From: Trebonia sp963836195
GTDB lineage: Bacteria; Actinomycetota; Actinomycetes; Streptosporangiales; Streptosporangiaceae
Direction of reading: 5' to 3'
NCBI GenBank assembly: GCA_963836195.1
Contig: CAWIIX010000014.1
Coordinates: 60,036 to 124,035 of the forward strand
Length of the DNA: 64,000 bases
Below, piece by piece: positions 17,626 through 25,986 of this stretch. Made by a program: the position numbers and the translations under genes. The notes below the pieces were generated by a model. That model was not told the DNA's origin and ran no database searches. It saw nothing but the letters and a program-made list of their open reading frames with translations. Every line of letters begins with the position of its first letter. Position 1 is the first letter of the stretch.

Positions 17626-18307
17626 TGGCGCGGGCGATGACGAGCGCGGCCAAGACGATCGAGCAGCTCGCCTCGAGCATCATGAGCAGCTTGGCCCACG
17701 GTCTGATCGCTGATATATCGGTCGGGCTGATCGCGGTCGCGGTCCAGAACGCCAGCGAGAGGTAGTCCACGAACCGGGGCACCCAGTCGGCGGGCACGTA
17801 CTCCGAGTTCTGCATCTCCGGGAAGACGAAGGCCGGGTTCCGGTCCGGATGGTGCGCCCGGGACGCGGCGCCACCGCGATCGAGGTCCCAGTACCAGAGC
17901 CCGAAGGCGATCACGTTCGTCGCCCAGACCACGCCGCCAGCGGCGAGCAGACCGCCCGGGTGATCCGCGAAGAGCTTGTTGTTGGTCAGGATCTCCACCA
18001 CCAGCCGGCCGGCCGCGAGCAGGTTCGCCACGGTGATGACCGCGATGACGACGGCGGTGACAATCCGCAGCCAGCGTCGCTGCCGGTCGATGCGGCCCGG
18101 GTCCCCGGCGATCAGCACGGCCAGCAGCCCGATCAAAACGACCGGGTCGACCCAGGCCGGCTGCACCCGGTAGCGGGCCGGCAGGGCCACGTGCAGGCCC
18201 GCCGCGACCAGGATCGCCAGCGCCACCGGCCACCAGTGCTCGCCCCGCTCGGCCGGGGGCGCGAGCTCGATCAAGGGGTCGCGGGCCGGCCCCTGTTCCG
18301 TGGCCAT
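17612..18307 (-). CDS. DUF1345-like integral membrane protein
   Basis: 231 residues with about six membrane segments. The C-terminal YLSLAFWTATAISPTDISAI followed by RPWAKLLMMLEASCSIVLAA is the recognisable part: SPTD ... R-x-AK-x-M resembles the pore-like end of DUF1345/ion-channel-like actinobacterial proteins. Function unknown. ATG 18307. Confidence 0.7.
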   Translation of the reverse strand: MATEQGPARDPLIELAPPAERGEHWWPVALAILVAAGLHVALPARYRVQPAWVDPVVLIGLLAVLIAGDPGRIDRQRRWLRIVTAVVIAVITVANLLAAGRLVVEILTNNKLFADHPGGLLAAGGVVWATNVIAFGLWYWDLDRGGAASRAHHPDRNPAFVFPEMQNSEYVPADWVPRFVDYLSLAFWTATAISPTDISAIRPWAKLLMMLEASCSIVLAALVIARAINVL

Positions 18308-18395
18308 AGTCGATGATGAAACAGCGACCTCGCGATGAACTCACACCCACCGGGTGATGTGTCGCTCGTGACCGCCGCGCCGCGCTCGGGCGCCG

Positions 18396-18431
18396 GAGCC
18401 TGCCGGCTGCTCACCGGCAGCCGGCAGGCTC
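18396..18431 (-). terminator. Hairpin terminator of the alpha/beta hydrolase gene
   Basis: GAGCCTGCCGGCTG (18396-18409) pairs perfectly with CAGCCGGCAGGCTC (18418-18431) across an 8-base loop. It begins about 20 bp past the stop of the minus-strand hydrolase. There is no T-run, as is common in high-GC actinobacteria. Confidence 0.65.
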
Positions 18432-18451
18432 TTCCCGCAACCCCAGAAGGC

Positions 18452-19279
18452 CTAACCGCGCAGGAACTCCAGCAGGTCGCTGTTGAGCCTGTCCTTCCAC
18501 TCGGTGGTGTTGGCAAGCCCGTGCGGCGCACCCGGGTAGACCTTGAGGGTCGCGTCCGGGATCAGCTCCGCCGACAGCTTGGAGGAGTCCTCGAACGGGA
18601 CGATCTGGTCCGCGTCCCCGTGCACGAGCAGCACCGGGACGTCGATCTTCTTCAGATCCTCGGTCAGGTCGGTCTCCGAGAACGCCTTCACGCAGTCGTA
18701 GGCGCCGGCCAGGCCGACGAGCATGCTCATCGCCCAGAACGCGTCCCGCAGCCCCTGGGAGACGGTCGAGCCGGGACGGTTGGCGCCGTAGAACGGGGCG
18801 CTCAGGTCCTGGTAGAACTGCGAGCGGTCGGTCCTGACGCCCTCCCGGATCGCGTCGAACGCCTCGATCGGCTGCCCGCCGGGGTTGGCCGCGGTCTTCA
18901 GCATGAGCGGGGGCACCGCCCCGACCAGCACCGCCTTGGCGACGCGGGCGGTGCCGTGGCGGCCGAGGTAGCGGACGACCTCGCCGCCGCCGGTGGAGTG
19001 CCCGACCAGGACCGCGTCCCGCAGGTCGAGCTTCTCGATCAGCTCGGCCAGGTCGTCGGCGTAGTGGTCCATGTCGTTGCCGTCCCACGGCTGGCCGGAC
19101 CGGCCGTGTCCGCGCCGGTCGTGGGCGACCGCCCGGTAGCCGTTGGACGCGACGAAGAACGCCTGGTCGTCCCAGGCATCGGCGTTGAGCGGCCAGCCGT
19201 GGCTGAAGACGACCGGCTGCCCGGCCCCCCAGTCCTTGTAGTAGATGCTGGTGCCGTCCTTGACGGTGATTGAAGGCAT
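18452..19279 (-). CDS. Alpha/beta hydrolase, non-haem chloroperoxidase-like
   Basis: 275 residues. The fold is clear from VFSHGWPLNADAWDDQ (oxyanion region), DRRGHGRSGQPW, the nucleophile elbow VGHSTGGGEVVRYL (Ser of GHSTG), VLLVHGDADQIVPF (acid Asp) and PGAPHGLANT (His). This arrangement matches cofactor-free bacterial chloroperoxidases/arylesterases of about 275 residues. Cytoplasmic; natural substrate unknown. ATG 19279. The DUF4331 gene lies 28 bp upstream on the same strand, so the two are probably co-transcribed. Confidence 0.88.
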   Translation of the reverse strand: MPSITVKDGTSIYYKDWGAGQPVVFSHGWPLNADAWDDQAFFVASNGYRAVAHDRRGHGRSGQPWDGNDMDHYADDLAELIEKLDLRDAVLVGHSTGGGEVVRYLGRHGTARVAKAVLVGAVPPLMLKTAANPGGQPIEAFDAIREGVRTDRSQFYQDLSAPFYGANRPGSTVSQGLRDAFWAMSMLVGLAGAYDCVKAFSETDLTEDLKKIDVPVLLVHGDADQIVPFEDSSKLSAELIPDATLKVYPGAPHGLANTTEWKDRLNSDLLEFLRG

Positions 19280-19307
19280 CGGATTTCCTCTCAGCGGATG
19301 CGGGAAG

Positions 19308-20330
19308 CTACGCGGGGATCAGGTACGGGAACGAGCCGGACCGCACGTGCCGGGCCACCGCCGGGGTGAGCCCGGACGGCACCGCCGTGCCGGTGACCAG
19401 CGACAGCATGACCTCCGGGGCGTTGTCGGCCAGGGTCCGCCCGTTGCGGACGGCGAAGCCGAAGCTGGCCGGGGTGCCGACCACGTACGGCAGCACGTCG
19501 GGGTAAAGCTCGCGGGCGACCGTCTCCCCGTAGCCGCGCGGGTCGCCGACCGTCCCGCTCGCGGCGGCGACGGCCGCCACGTGCTCGGCCAGATGAGAAC
19601 CGTCGTCGGCCGCGTCCTGCGACGGGTGCCGGGTGTTGGCCGGGTTGGTGAACTGAGTGTCGTCGGGCCAGAAAATCGGCCACATCATCGGGAACCCGGC
19701 CCGGTTCACCTGCCGCCACCCGCCGGCGTCGGTCGCGAGCTTGGTCGCGCACCACACGCCGGTCTTCGCGCCCGGCCGCAGCAGCGGGTGCGTATGCGGG
19801 ACCTCGAGCACGATCGTCCGCACGCTGGTGCCGGAGAAGCTGTTCTGCGCGTTCCCCGGCTTCCAGCCGGCCAGGTCGGGCGCCGTCCCGGTGGCGACCG
19901 CGCCGTTGACGATCGACAGCAGCGACAGGTCGATGTAGAAGGAGTCGCTGACCTTCCCCGCCCACAGCCGGACGCCGCCGCCGGCGGCCGTCGAGCCGGT
20001 CCGGCCGCGGAGCACGAGCTCGCCGGGCGCGCCGTCCTCGCGCGCCTCTGCCCCGGTGATCGTGTGCAGCTCAAGCGCCTGCGCCCCGTCGGCGTCGGCG
20101 GCGGCGAACGACACCCGGTACGTCAGCTCCTCGTAGGCGGCGCCGTCGAAGTGCACCTTGAACTCGTAGCGGCCCTCCGGGTGGAACCCCGGCTCCGCGT
20201 GCAGCCCGTTGACGTCGGAGTTCACGTCCATGACGAGCACCGTGCAGGCGTCGCCGGGAAACACGTACAGGTCGTCGATGAAGAGCTGGCCGGTCTGGGC
20301 CGCCAGCGGCGTGTCCAGATGGTGCGACAT
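19308..20330 (-). CDS. DUF4331-family protein
   Basis: 340 residues beginning SHHLDTPLAAQTGQLFIDDLY and VFPGDACTVLVMDVNSDVNG, the standard opening of DUF4331 proteins. Later segments SDSFYIDLSLLSIVNGA, FPMMWPIFWPDDTQFTN and SLVTGTAVPSGL keep the family pattern. No signal peptide. Biochemical role unknown. Upstream of the hydrolase gene in an apparent two-gene unit; GGGAT upstream of ATG 20330 gives only a weak ribosome site. Confidence 0.8.
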   Translation of the reverse strand: MSHHLDTPLAAQTGQLFIDDLYVFPGDACTVLVMDVNSDVNGLHAEPGFHPEGRYEFKVHFDGAAYEELTYRVSFAAADADGAQALELHTITGAEAREDGAPGELVLRGRTGSTAAGGGVRLWAGKVSDSFYIDLSLLSIVNGAVATGTAPDLAGWKPGNAQNSFSGTSVRTIVLEVPHTHPLLRPGAKTGVWCATKLATDAGGWRQVNRAGFPMMWPIFWPDDTQFTNPANTRHPSQDAADDGSHLAEHVAAVAAASGTVGDPRGYGETVARELYPDVLPYVVGTPASFGFAVRNGRTLADNAPEVMLSLVTGTAVPSGLTPAVARHVRSGSFPYLIPA

Positions 20331-20499
20331 GGGTAAATCCCCTTCTCAGTCGTGGTGCTTGCGATTGGGGTGGCGGGCCCGGCCACGACACCGACGCTAT
20401 GCCCGCCGGTCGCCGCGGCGGCATCGGTCAAGTGACCATCGTCGGCCGCTGCGGCCAGCTGGCGGCGGCCGAAGCAACCGCGCGCGTTAGCCTCGCTGT

Positions 20500-23232
20500 G
20501 TGGAGCTGATCGGACGTGCCGCGGAGACTGCCCGTCTCCACGCGCTCATCGCGGACGCGAAGGCCGGCCGGGGCGGAGCGCTCGTCCTGCGCGGCGAGCC
20601 CGGCATCGGCAAGACCGCGCTGTGCGCCGAGGCGGCCGGGTTCGCCCGCGACTCGGGCCTGCGGGTGCTGCCCACCGTCGGCGTGGAGTCGGAGACGCGC
20701 CTGCCCTACGCGGGGCTGCACCAGCTCCTGCGCCCGGTCCGGGATAGCCTCGGCGCGCTGCCGCCCAGCCAGCGGGCGGCGCTGCGGGCCGCGCTGGGCC
20801 TGGCCGAGACGACGGCGCCCGAGGTCTATGTGGTCGCCCTCGCCGTCCTGAACCTGCTCGCGGAGGTGGCCGAGACCGGCCCGATGCTGGTGCTGGCCGA
20901 GGACGCGCACTGGCTCGACCCGTCCACCGGCGACGTGCTGGCGTTCCTCGGCCGGCGGCTCGAGTCGGAGCCGATCGCGCTGCTCGCGTCGGTCCGTGAC
21001 GGCACGCCCGCCCGGCTCGACCGGGCGGCGCTGCCGGACCTGACCGTCCAGCCGCTGTCCCGGGACGCCGCCGCCACGCTCCTCGACGGCGCCGGGGAAC
21101 TGCCGGCGGCCGTGCGCGGGAGGGTGCTGGCCGAGGCGGCGGGCAATCCGCTCGCGCTGATCGAGCTGCCCGCCGCGCTGCGGGACTCCGGCGACACGGC
21201 CGCGCTCGGCAGTCCGTGGCTGCCGCTGACCGCCCGGCTCGAGGACGCGTTCAGCCGCCGGTTCACCGAGCTGCCGCCGCGCACCGCGGCCGTGCTCGAG
21301 GTCGCCGCGCTCAACGACAGCTCCGACGTCGCCGAGACGCTCGACGCCGCCCGGGCGCTCACCGGCCTGCCGGTGACGGCCGACGACCTCCGGCCGGCCG
21401 CGGCCGCGCGCCTCATCGCCCCGGGCGAGAACGACCTGACGTTTCACCACCCCCTCGTCCGCTCGGCCATCCACCAGGCGCTCGGCGCGGGGCGGCGCCG
21501 TGACGTTCACCGGGCGCTGGCCGGCGTCCTCGAGGGCCACCCCGACCGCAGGACGTGGCACCTGGCCGCCGCCGCCGACCAGCCCGACGAGGGCATCGCG
21601 GCCGCCCTCGAGGCGGTCGCCGACCGGGCGCGGCGGCGCGGCGGCGGCGTCACCGTCGTCATGGCGCTCGAACAGGCCGCCCGGCTGACCGCGGAGCCGG
21701 ACCGTCGGGCCGACCGGCTGCTGCGGGCGGCCGACGGCGCCGTCGAGCTCGGCCGGCCGGAGATCGTCGAGCGGCTGCTCGGCGAGTGCGCCAAGCTGGA
21801 GCTGTCGGGCGACCGCGGCGCCCGCCTGGCCTGGATCGCGGCCGCGTTCGACGACGGCCTCCGCGACCAGGTCAACGACGCCCGGACCCTGGCCGACCTG
21901 GCCGAGTCCGTCGCCGCCGACGGCGACCTCGACCTGTCGGTCCGGATCCTGTGGAGCGCGGCCCTGCGCTGCTTCTGGGCCGAGCCCGGCCTGGACGCCC
22001 GGGCCCGGATCGTCGACGTGGCCGAGCGGCTGCCGCTCGATCCGGCCGATCCGCGGCTGCTCGCCATCCTCGGCTACGCCGCCCCGATCGCCTGCGGCAC
22101 CACCGTCATCGACCGCACGGCGCGGCTGCTCACCCGGCCGCCGGTCGATCCCCAGACCGCGCGGCTGCTGGGCAGCGTCGGGGTGCTCGTCGGCACCTTC
22201 GACGTGGCGATCGCCCAGTCCGCCGGGTCGCTGGCGGGCCTGCGCGAGCAGGGGCGGCTGCAGCTGCTGACCCGCGCGCTGGCGGCCCAGTCGTGGGCGG
22301 CGGCCCAGGTCGCCCACCTGACGGTGGCGATGCCCGCCGCCGAGGAGGCAACCCGGCTCGCGAGCGAGACCGGCCAGCCGTTCATGCTCGGCCTCGCGCT
22401 GGCGACCCAGGCGAAGATCGCCGCCCTCCGCGGCGGTTTCGCCGAGGCGGAGGAGTTGGCGGCCGAGGCGGATCGGCTGGGCACGCCGGTCGGCGCCCGT
22501 CCGGTGCTCGCCACCGCCCAGCACGCCCGCGCCCTCGCCGCGATGGGCATGGGCGACTGCTCGCAGGCGCTCACCCGGCTGCTGCGCATGCACGACCCGG
22601 CCGACCCGAGTTATCAGATGGCGCTGAAGTACCACACGGTGGCCGACATCGCCGACGCGGCCAGCCGCGCCGACCGTCCCGGCGACGCGGCCGGCGTGCT
22701 GGCCGAGATGGAGGCCGCGGGGCTGATCACCACCTCCCCGTCGCTGCACGACGGCCTCCGTTTCGCCCGGGCCGTGCTGGCCGGGCCGGACGAGGCGGAG
22801 GAGCTGTTCCTGACCGCCCTGGCGGCGGACCTGACCAGAAGGCCGTTTATCCGGGCGCGGACCGAGCTCGCCTACGGCGAGTGGCTCCGCCGGCAGCGCC
22901 GGGTCGCCGAGTGCAGGCCGTACCTGCGCGCGGCCCGCGACACGTTCGACGCGCTGGGCACCGCCCCCTGGAGCGAGCGGGCCCGGCACGAGCTGCGCAC
23001 GGCCGGCGAGCGCAGCGGCGAGCGCCGGGCCGTCAGCAGCGACATCCTCACCGCCCAGGAGCTGCAGATCGCGCAGCTGGCGGCGGACGGCCTGACCAAC
23101 CGCGAGATCGGCAAGCGCCTCTACATCTCCCACCGCACGGTCGGCGCGCACCTGGCCAAGATCTACGCCAAGCTCGGCGCCACCTCCCGCGTCCAGCTGC
23201 ACAGCGCCCTCAGCCCCGACCTGCACGACTAA
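20500..23232 (+). CDS. Large ATP-binding LuxR-family (LAL/MalT-like) transcriptional regulator
   Basis: 910 residues from GTG 20500. The N-terminal AAA/NACHT-like domain has Walker A LRGEPGIGKTALCAEA (about 30-45) and a Walker B-like LVLAEDAHWLDPSTGDVLAF (about 128-147). A long Ala/Leu-rich tetratricopeptide-like middle follows. The C-terminal LuxR helix-turn-helix is LTAQELQIAQLAADGLTNRE and IGKRLYISHRTVGAHLAKIY. LAL regulators of this size activate secondary-metabolite or catabolic genes on ligand binding. It is divergent from the DUF4331/hydrolase pair, the likeliest local target, though no conserved site was identified. Confidence 0.9.
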   Translation: MELIGRAAETARLHALIADAKAGRGGALVLRGEPGIGKTALCAEAAGFARDSGLRVLPTVGVESETRLPYAGLHQLLRPVRDSLGALPPSQRAALRAALGLAETTAPEVYVVALAVLNLLAEVAETGPMLVLAEDAHWLDPSTGDVLAFLGRRLESEPIALLASVRDGTPARLDRAALPDLTVQPLSRDAAATLLDGAGELPAAVRGRVLAEAAGNPLALIELPAALRDSGDTAALGSPWLPLTARLEDAFSRRFTELPPRTAAVLEVAALNDSSDVAETLDAARALTGLPVTADDLRPAAAARLIAPGENDLTFHHPLVRSAIHQALGAGRRRDVHRALAGVLEGHPDRRTWHLAAAADQPDEGIAAALEAVADRARRRGGGVTVVMALEQAARLTAEPDRRADRLLRAADGAVELGRPEIVERLLGECAKLELSGDRGARLAWIAAAFDDGLRDQVNDARTLADLAESVAADGDLDLSVRILWSAALRCFWAEPGLDARARIVDVAERLPLDPADPRLLAILGYAAPIACGTTVIDRTARLLTRPPVDPQTARLLGSVGVLVGTFDVAIAQSAGSLAGLREQGRLQLLTRALAAQSWAAAQVAHLTVAMPAAEEATRLASETGQPFMLGLALATQAKIAALRGGFAEAEELAAEADRLGTPVGARPVLATAQHARALAAMGMGDCSQALTRLLRMHDPADPSYQMALKYHTVADIADAASRADRPGDAAGVLAEMEAAGLITTSPSLHDGLRFARAVLAGPDEAEELFLTALAADLTRRPFIRARTELAYGEWLRRQRRVAECRPYLRAARDTFDALGTAPWSERARHELRTAGERSGERRAVSSDILTAQELQIAQLAADGLTNREIGKRLYISHRTVGAHLAKIYAKLGATSRVQLHSALSPDLHD

Positions 23233-23554
23233 GAAGATCAAGATCAACTTCGTCCTTTCGAACGGACCCTGGTTCCACCGCCCCCCACCATGGCCCCTCC
23301 ATCCCCAGCCGGACCAGGATCAACCGAGCCACCACGTGATCACGAAAACATTTTTTATAGAGAAGATTATTCGTGCGCATAGCACGAATTTCTTACGGTA
23401 AGAAAAAGGCCTTCGTGATAATCGAACAAAATCGGACATGAACCGCGATTACCGCCCGCAGGCTCGCCTGCCGCCCCCTCGACGTACTCGCCGGGATGGT
23501 CACCTGGCGGCGCGAGAATCGCGCGGCGTGACCTGCCTGTGGATCGCCGCGTTG
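23233..23554. other. Convergent intergenic region with AT-rich block and two perfect inverted repeats
   Basis: No gene is visible here. The left end carries the AGAAGATCAAGATC...CGAACGGACC element that recurs near 51599-51690. The centre is strikingly AT-rich, followed by two abutting perfect inverted repeats: ATTCGTGC-gcata-GCACGAAT (23369-23389) and TTCTTAC-G-GTAAGAA (23390-23404). It lies between the ends of the convergent LuxR and GNAT-AAA genes, so a bidirectional terminator is the simplest reading. Confidence 0.5.
23369..23404. terminator. Tandem perfect hairpins, candidate bidirectional terminator
   Basis: Two adjacent inverted repeats, 8-bp arms with a 5-base loop and 7-bp arms with a 1-base centre, in AT-rich DNA, followed by A5 on the plus strand (T5 on the minus strand). 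The position between two convergent genes fits termination, but operator function cannot be excluded. Confidence 0.45.
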
Positions 23555-24838
23555 TTACACCCGGGCGTAGTCCTGGATGTCCTGCTCGAACTCGGTCACG
23601 AGTTCCGGGGTCAGGGTGCGGCGAGTCTGGCCGATGGCGCGCAGGACGTCGCCCGTGGTCACCTGCTCCTGGCGGCGGTCGAACAGGACGCGCTCGAAGG
23701 CCAGCTGCGCGGTCCTGCGGGCGGCGAACTCGATGTCGGCCGGAGTGAACAGCCGCGATTCCTCCACGATGGCGGCCATGTCCAGCTCGTCGTGCGGGAT
23801 CGCGGACAGGTAGCGGTCCCAGATCGCCTCCCGCGCGGCCGGGTCGGGCGGGCCCACCGGGATCACGTAGTCGAACCGGCCGTGCCGCAGGAACGCGCTG
23901 TCCAGGGCGCGGACCGAGTTCGTGGCGCAGATGAGCAGCCGGTCGTCTTGCTCCCGGAATGGCGGGATGAGCTTGAGCATCTCGTTGGTGACCCCCTGCG
24001 CCGCGGAGACGGTGCGCGGCTGCCGCGTCCCGGCGATCTCCTCGACCTCGTCGATGAACAGCACCACCTTGTCCAGCTCGGCGACCAGCCCGAACGCCTC
24101 GCGCAGGGCGGCGGCCAGGCCGGCCGGGGACTCGCCGGCCAGCCGCGACGGGAACAACTCCACGAACGGCCAGCCGAGCCGCGACGCGGCGCCCCTGGCA
24201 AAGCTCGTCTTGCCGGTTCCCGGCGGCCCGAACAGCACCACCGCCCGCGGCGGCACCAGGCCCAGCCGCTCCGCCAGCTGCGGCTGCGCCAGCGGCAAGA
24301 TGACCCGCCGCTCGATCAGCTCCTTCTCCCTGGCCATGCCGCCGAGCTCGTCCCACGCGCCGGCCCGCACCAGCCGGCCGCCGAGCAGGCCCAGCACCCC
24401 GGCGCTGCCGGGATCGACCGGCTCCAGCCGCTCGTACAAGACCATCCCCCGACGCGCGGTGTAGCCGGCATGCTCGAGCGCCTCGGCCCCGATCTCGCCC
24501 GCGCCCGCCAGCAGGCACTGAATCCGGTGCACGCCCGCCGTCACCAGCCGCCGCTCGAGCTCGCCCAGCATCGCGCTGCCGATGCCCCGGCGCCGCCACG
24601 CGGCCGCCAGGCTGATCCGCATCACCCACGCCCGGTCGCCGCTCACCGCCGCGACCGCGACCCCCGCCAGCTCCTCGCCGACCACCGCGACCACCGCGGG
24701 CTCATGCGACCGGACGGCCGCGATCAGGTCAGACAGACTGAACGCCGGTGCCTCGCTGCTGGCCGCCGGGCTCTCCCACAACCGGACGGCGGCGTCAAGG
24801 TCGTCGGCGTGGAAATCGCGAACCCGCCACGGTGCCAT
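23555..24838 (-). CDS. GNAT acetyltransferase-AAA+ ATPase fusion protein
   Basis: 427 residues from ATG 24838; upstream codons in this frame are antisense to the next gene and not counted. Residues 1-140 form a GNAT domain: WRVRDFHADDLDAAVRLW, acetyl-CoA motif A RISLAAAWRRRGIGSAML (75-91), then HRIQCLLAGAGEIG and EHAGYTARRGMVLYERL. Residues about 155-427 are an AAA+ module: Walker A FGPPGTGKTS (203-212), Walker B VVLFIDEVEEI (258-268), sensor 1 LLICATNSVRALD, and LRHGRFDYVIPVGPPD with the arginine-finger-like Arg, plus a helical lid. Such AAA+ units resemble FtsH/CDC48 remodelers but no protease or N-domain is attached. The fusion suggests ATP-dependent remodelling linked to acetylation. Confidence 0.82.
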   Translation of the reverse strand: MAPWRVRDFHADDLDAAVRLWESPAASSEAPAFSLSDLIAAVRSHEPAVVAVVGEELAGVAVAAVSGDRAWVMRISLAAAWRRRGIGSAMLGELERRLVTAGVHRIQCLLAGAGEIGAEALEHAGYTARRGMVLYERLEPVDPGSAGVLGLLGGRLVRAGAWDELGGMAREKELIERRVILPLAQPQLAERLGLVPPRAVVLFGPPGTGKTSFARGAASRLGWPFVELFPSRLAGESPAGLAAALREAFGLVAELDKVVLFIDEVEEIAGTRQPRTVSAAQGVTNEMLKLIPPFREQDDRLLICATNSVRALDSAFLRHGRFDYVIPVGPPDPAAREAIWDRYLSAIPHDELDMAAIVEESRLFTPADIEFAARRTAQLAFERVLFDRRQEQVTTGDVLRAIGQTRRTLTPELVTEFEQDIQDYARV

Positions 24839-24997
24839 CGCCTCAGTGTGCCAGCAACAGCGCCGCGCCGCACCCGGCTGCGGGCCATCACCCGCGGGGG
24901 GTGATGCGGTCGGGATGGGCGGAACGCGAGTGTTAGGCGCAGTCGGCCTCAGAGCCGACCCGGACGGTAGCGGACGGCGGGAAACGGGTAGCCAGGC

Positions 24998-25861
24998 ATG
25001 ACCATCACCGTGGCGTTTGCCTTGGCCGCCGCCTTGTCCAGCGCGGTCAACCTGATGACGCAGCATTCGGCGAGCGTCGGCGCGCCGAAGCGGGAGAAGG
25101 GCTGGCGGCTGGTCGCCTACCTGTTCCGGCAGCCGCCCTGGCTGCTCGGCTGGATCGCGGCCGCGGGCGCGTTCGTCGCCCAGGCCGTCGCGCTCCACTA
25201 CGGCCAGCTGTCGGTGGTCCAGCCGATCCTCGTCACGGAACTGGTCTTCGTCCTGGTGCTGCGCCGGGTCTGGGTCCGCCAGGACGTGGCGCGGGCCGCG
25301 TGGGCGGCGGCGCTGGTCGTCTGCGGCGCGCTGGCGGCGTTCCTCGCGGCGGCTGAGCCGACCGGCGGCCATTCCAGTCCGGAGACGGCGCAATGGCTGT
25401 CCGCGCTGCTCGTGTTCGGCGGGGCCATGGCCCTGTTGGCCGCGCTTGGAACGCGAGGTTCGCCGGTCCGCCGAGCCGCCGTGCTCGCGGCGGCGGCGGG
25501 ACTGGCGTGGGCCCTGACGGCAACGTTCGTCAAGACGGCCACCGAGACGCTCGCCACGGACGGTATCGGCGGCATGCTCACCCGCTGGCCCGTGTACGCC
25601 CTGGTCGCCGCCGTCATCATCGGCACGCTGCTCGACCAGTCCGCTCTTCACGTCGGGCCCTTGAGCGCGTCCCAGCCGCTGCTGGCCATCGTCAACCCGA
25701 TCGCCAGCATCATCTTGAGTGTCTGGCTGTTCGACGAGCGTTTCACCGACAGCCCGGCGAGGATCGCCATCGCCGTCGCGGCCATGGCTGTCCTTGCCGT
25801 CGGAGTCATCGCGCTGTCACGAACGGCGCCCAAGGATCTCAACCCGTCGAAAGACACGTAG
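24998..25861 (+). CDS. DMT-superfamily (EamA-like) permease
   Basis: 287 residues with about nine to ten hydrophobic segments and the internal duplication of drug/metabolite transporters. It opens with TITVAFALAAALSSAVNLMT; SVVQPILVTELVFVLVLRRV and LSASQPLLAIVNPIASIILS are the paired conserved loops of each half. Actinobacterial members of this type are near NIPA/EamA families; substrate unknown. ATG 24998. Divergent from the GNAT-AAA gene. Confidence 0.78.
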   Translation: MTITVAFALAAALSSAVNLMTQHSASVGAPKREKGWRLVAYLFRQPPWLLGWIAAAGAFVAQAVALHYGQLSVVQPILVTELVFVLVLRRVWVRQDVARAAWAAALVVCGALAAFLAAAEPTGGHSSPETAQWLSALLVFGGAMALLAALGTRGSPVRRAAVLAAAAGLAWALTATFVKTATETLATDGIGGMLTRWPVYALVAAVIIGTLLDQSALHVGPLSASQPLLAIVNPIASIILSVWLFDERFTDSPARIAIAVAAMAVLAVGVIALSRTAPKDLNPSKDT

Positions 25862-25904
25862 CGGAACACTTCCATGGCCTGCCCCCTGGATCGTTGAGCG
25901 TCTT

Positions 25905-25946
25905 TTGATACATTGATATCTAGATATCGAAGTAGTGAACGTTCAC
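25905..25946. promoter_or_regulatory. Palindrome cluster upstream of lgt
   Basis: TTGATAC (25905-25911), then the perfect palindrome GATATCTAGATATC (25915-25928) and the perfect palindrome GTGAACGTTCAC (25935-25946), all within 42 bp and 40 bp before the lgt start. GATATC and TTGATAC recur contiguously at 26818-26830, directly before the ribbon-helix-helix antitoxin gene. Inference: these are operators shared by lgt and the toxin-antitoxin unit. Confidence 0.55.
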
Positions 25947-25986
25947 CAGGCAGTGTCTGCCTGTACCTCAGGAAAGGCAACCCTCG

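Noticed and set aside
20428..23247. A 939-codon open frame antisense to the LuxR-family regulator
   Set aside because: It has no domain and an Arg/Gly/Asp-rich composition typical of the complement of high-GC genes. The plus strand has Walker A and LuxR helix-turn-helix motifs.
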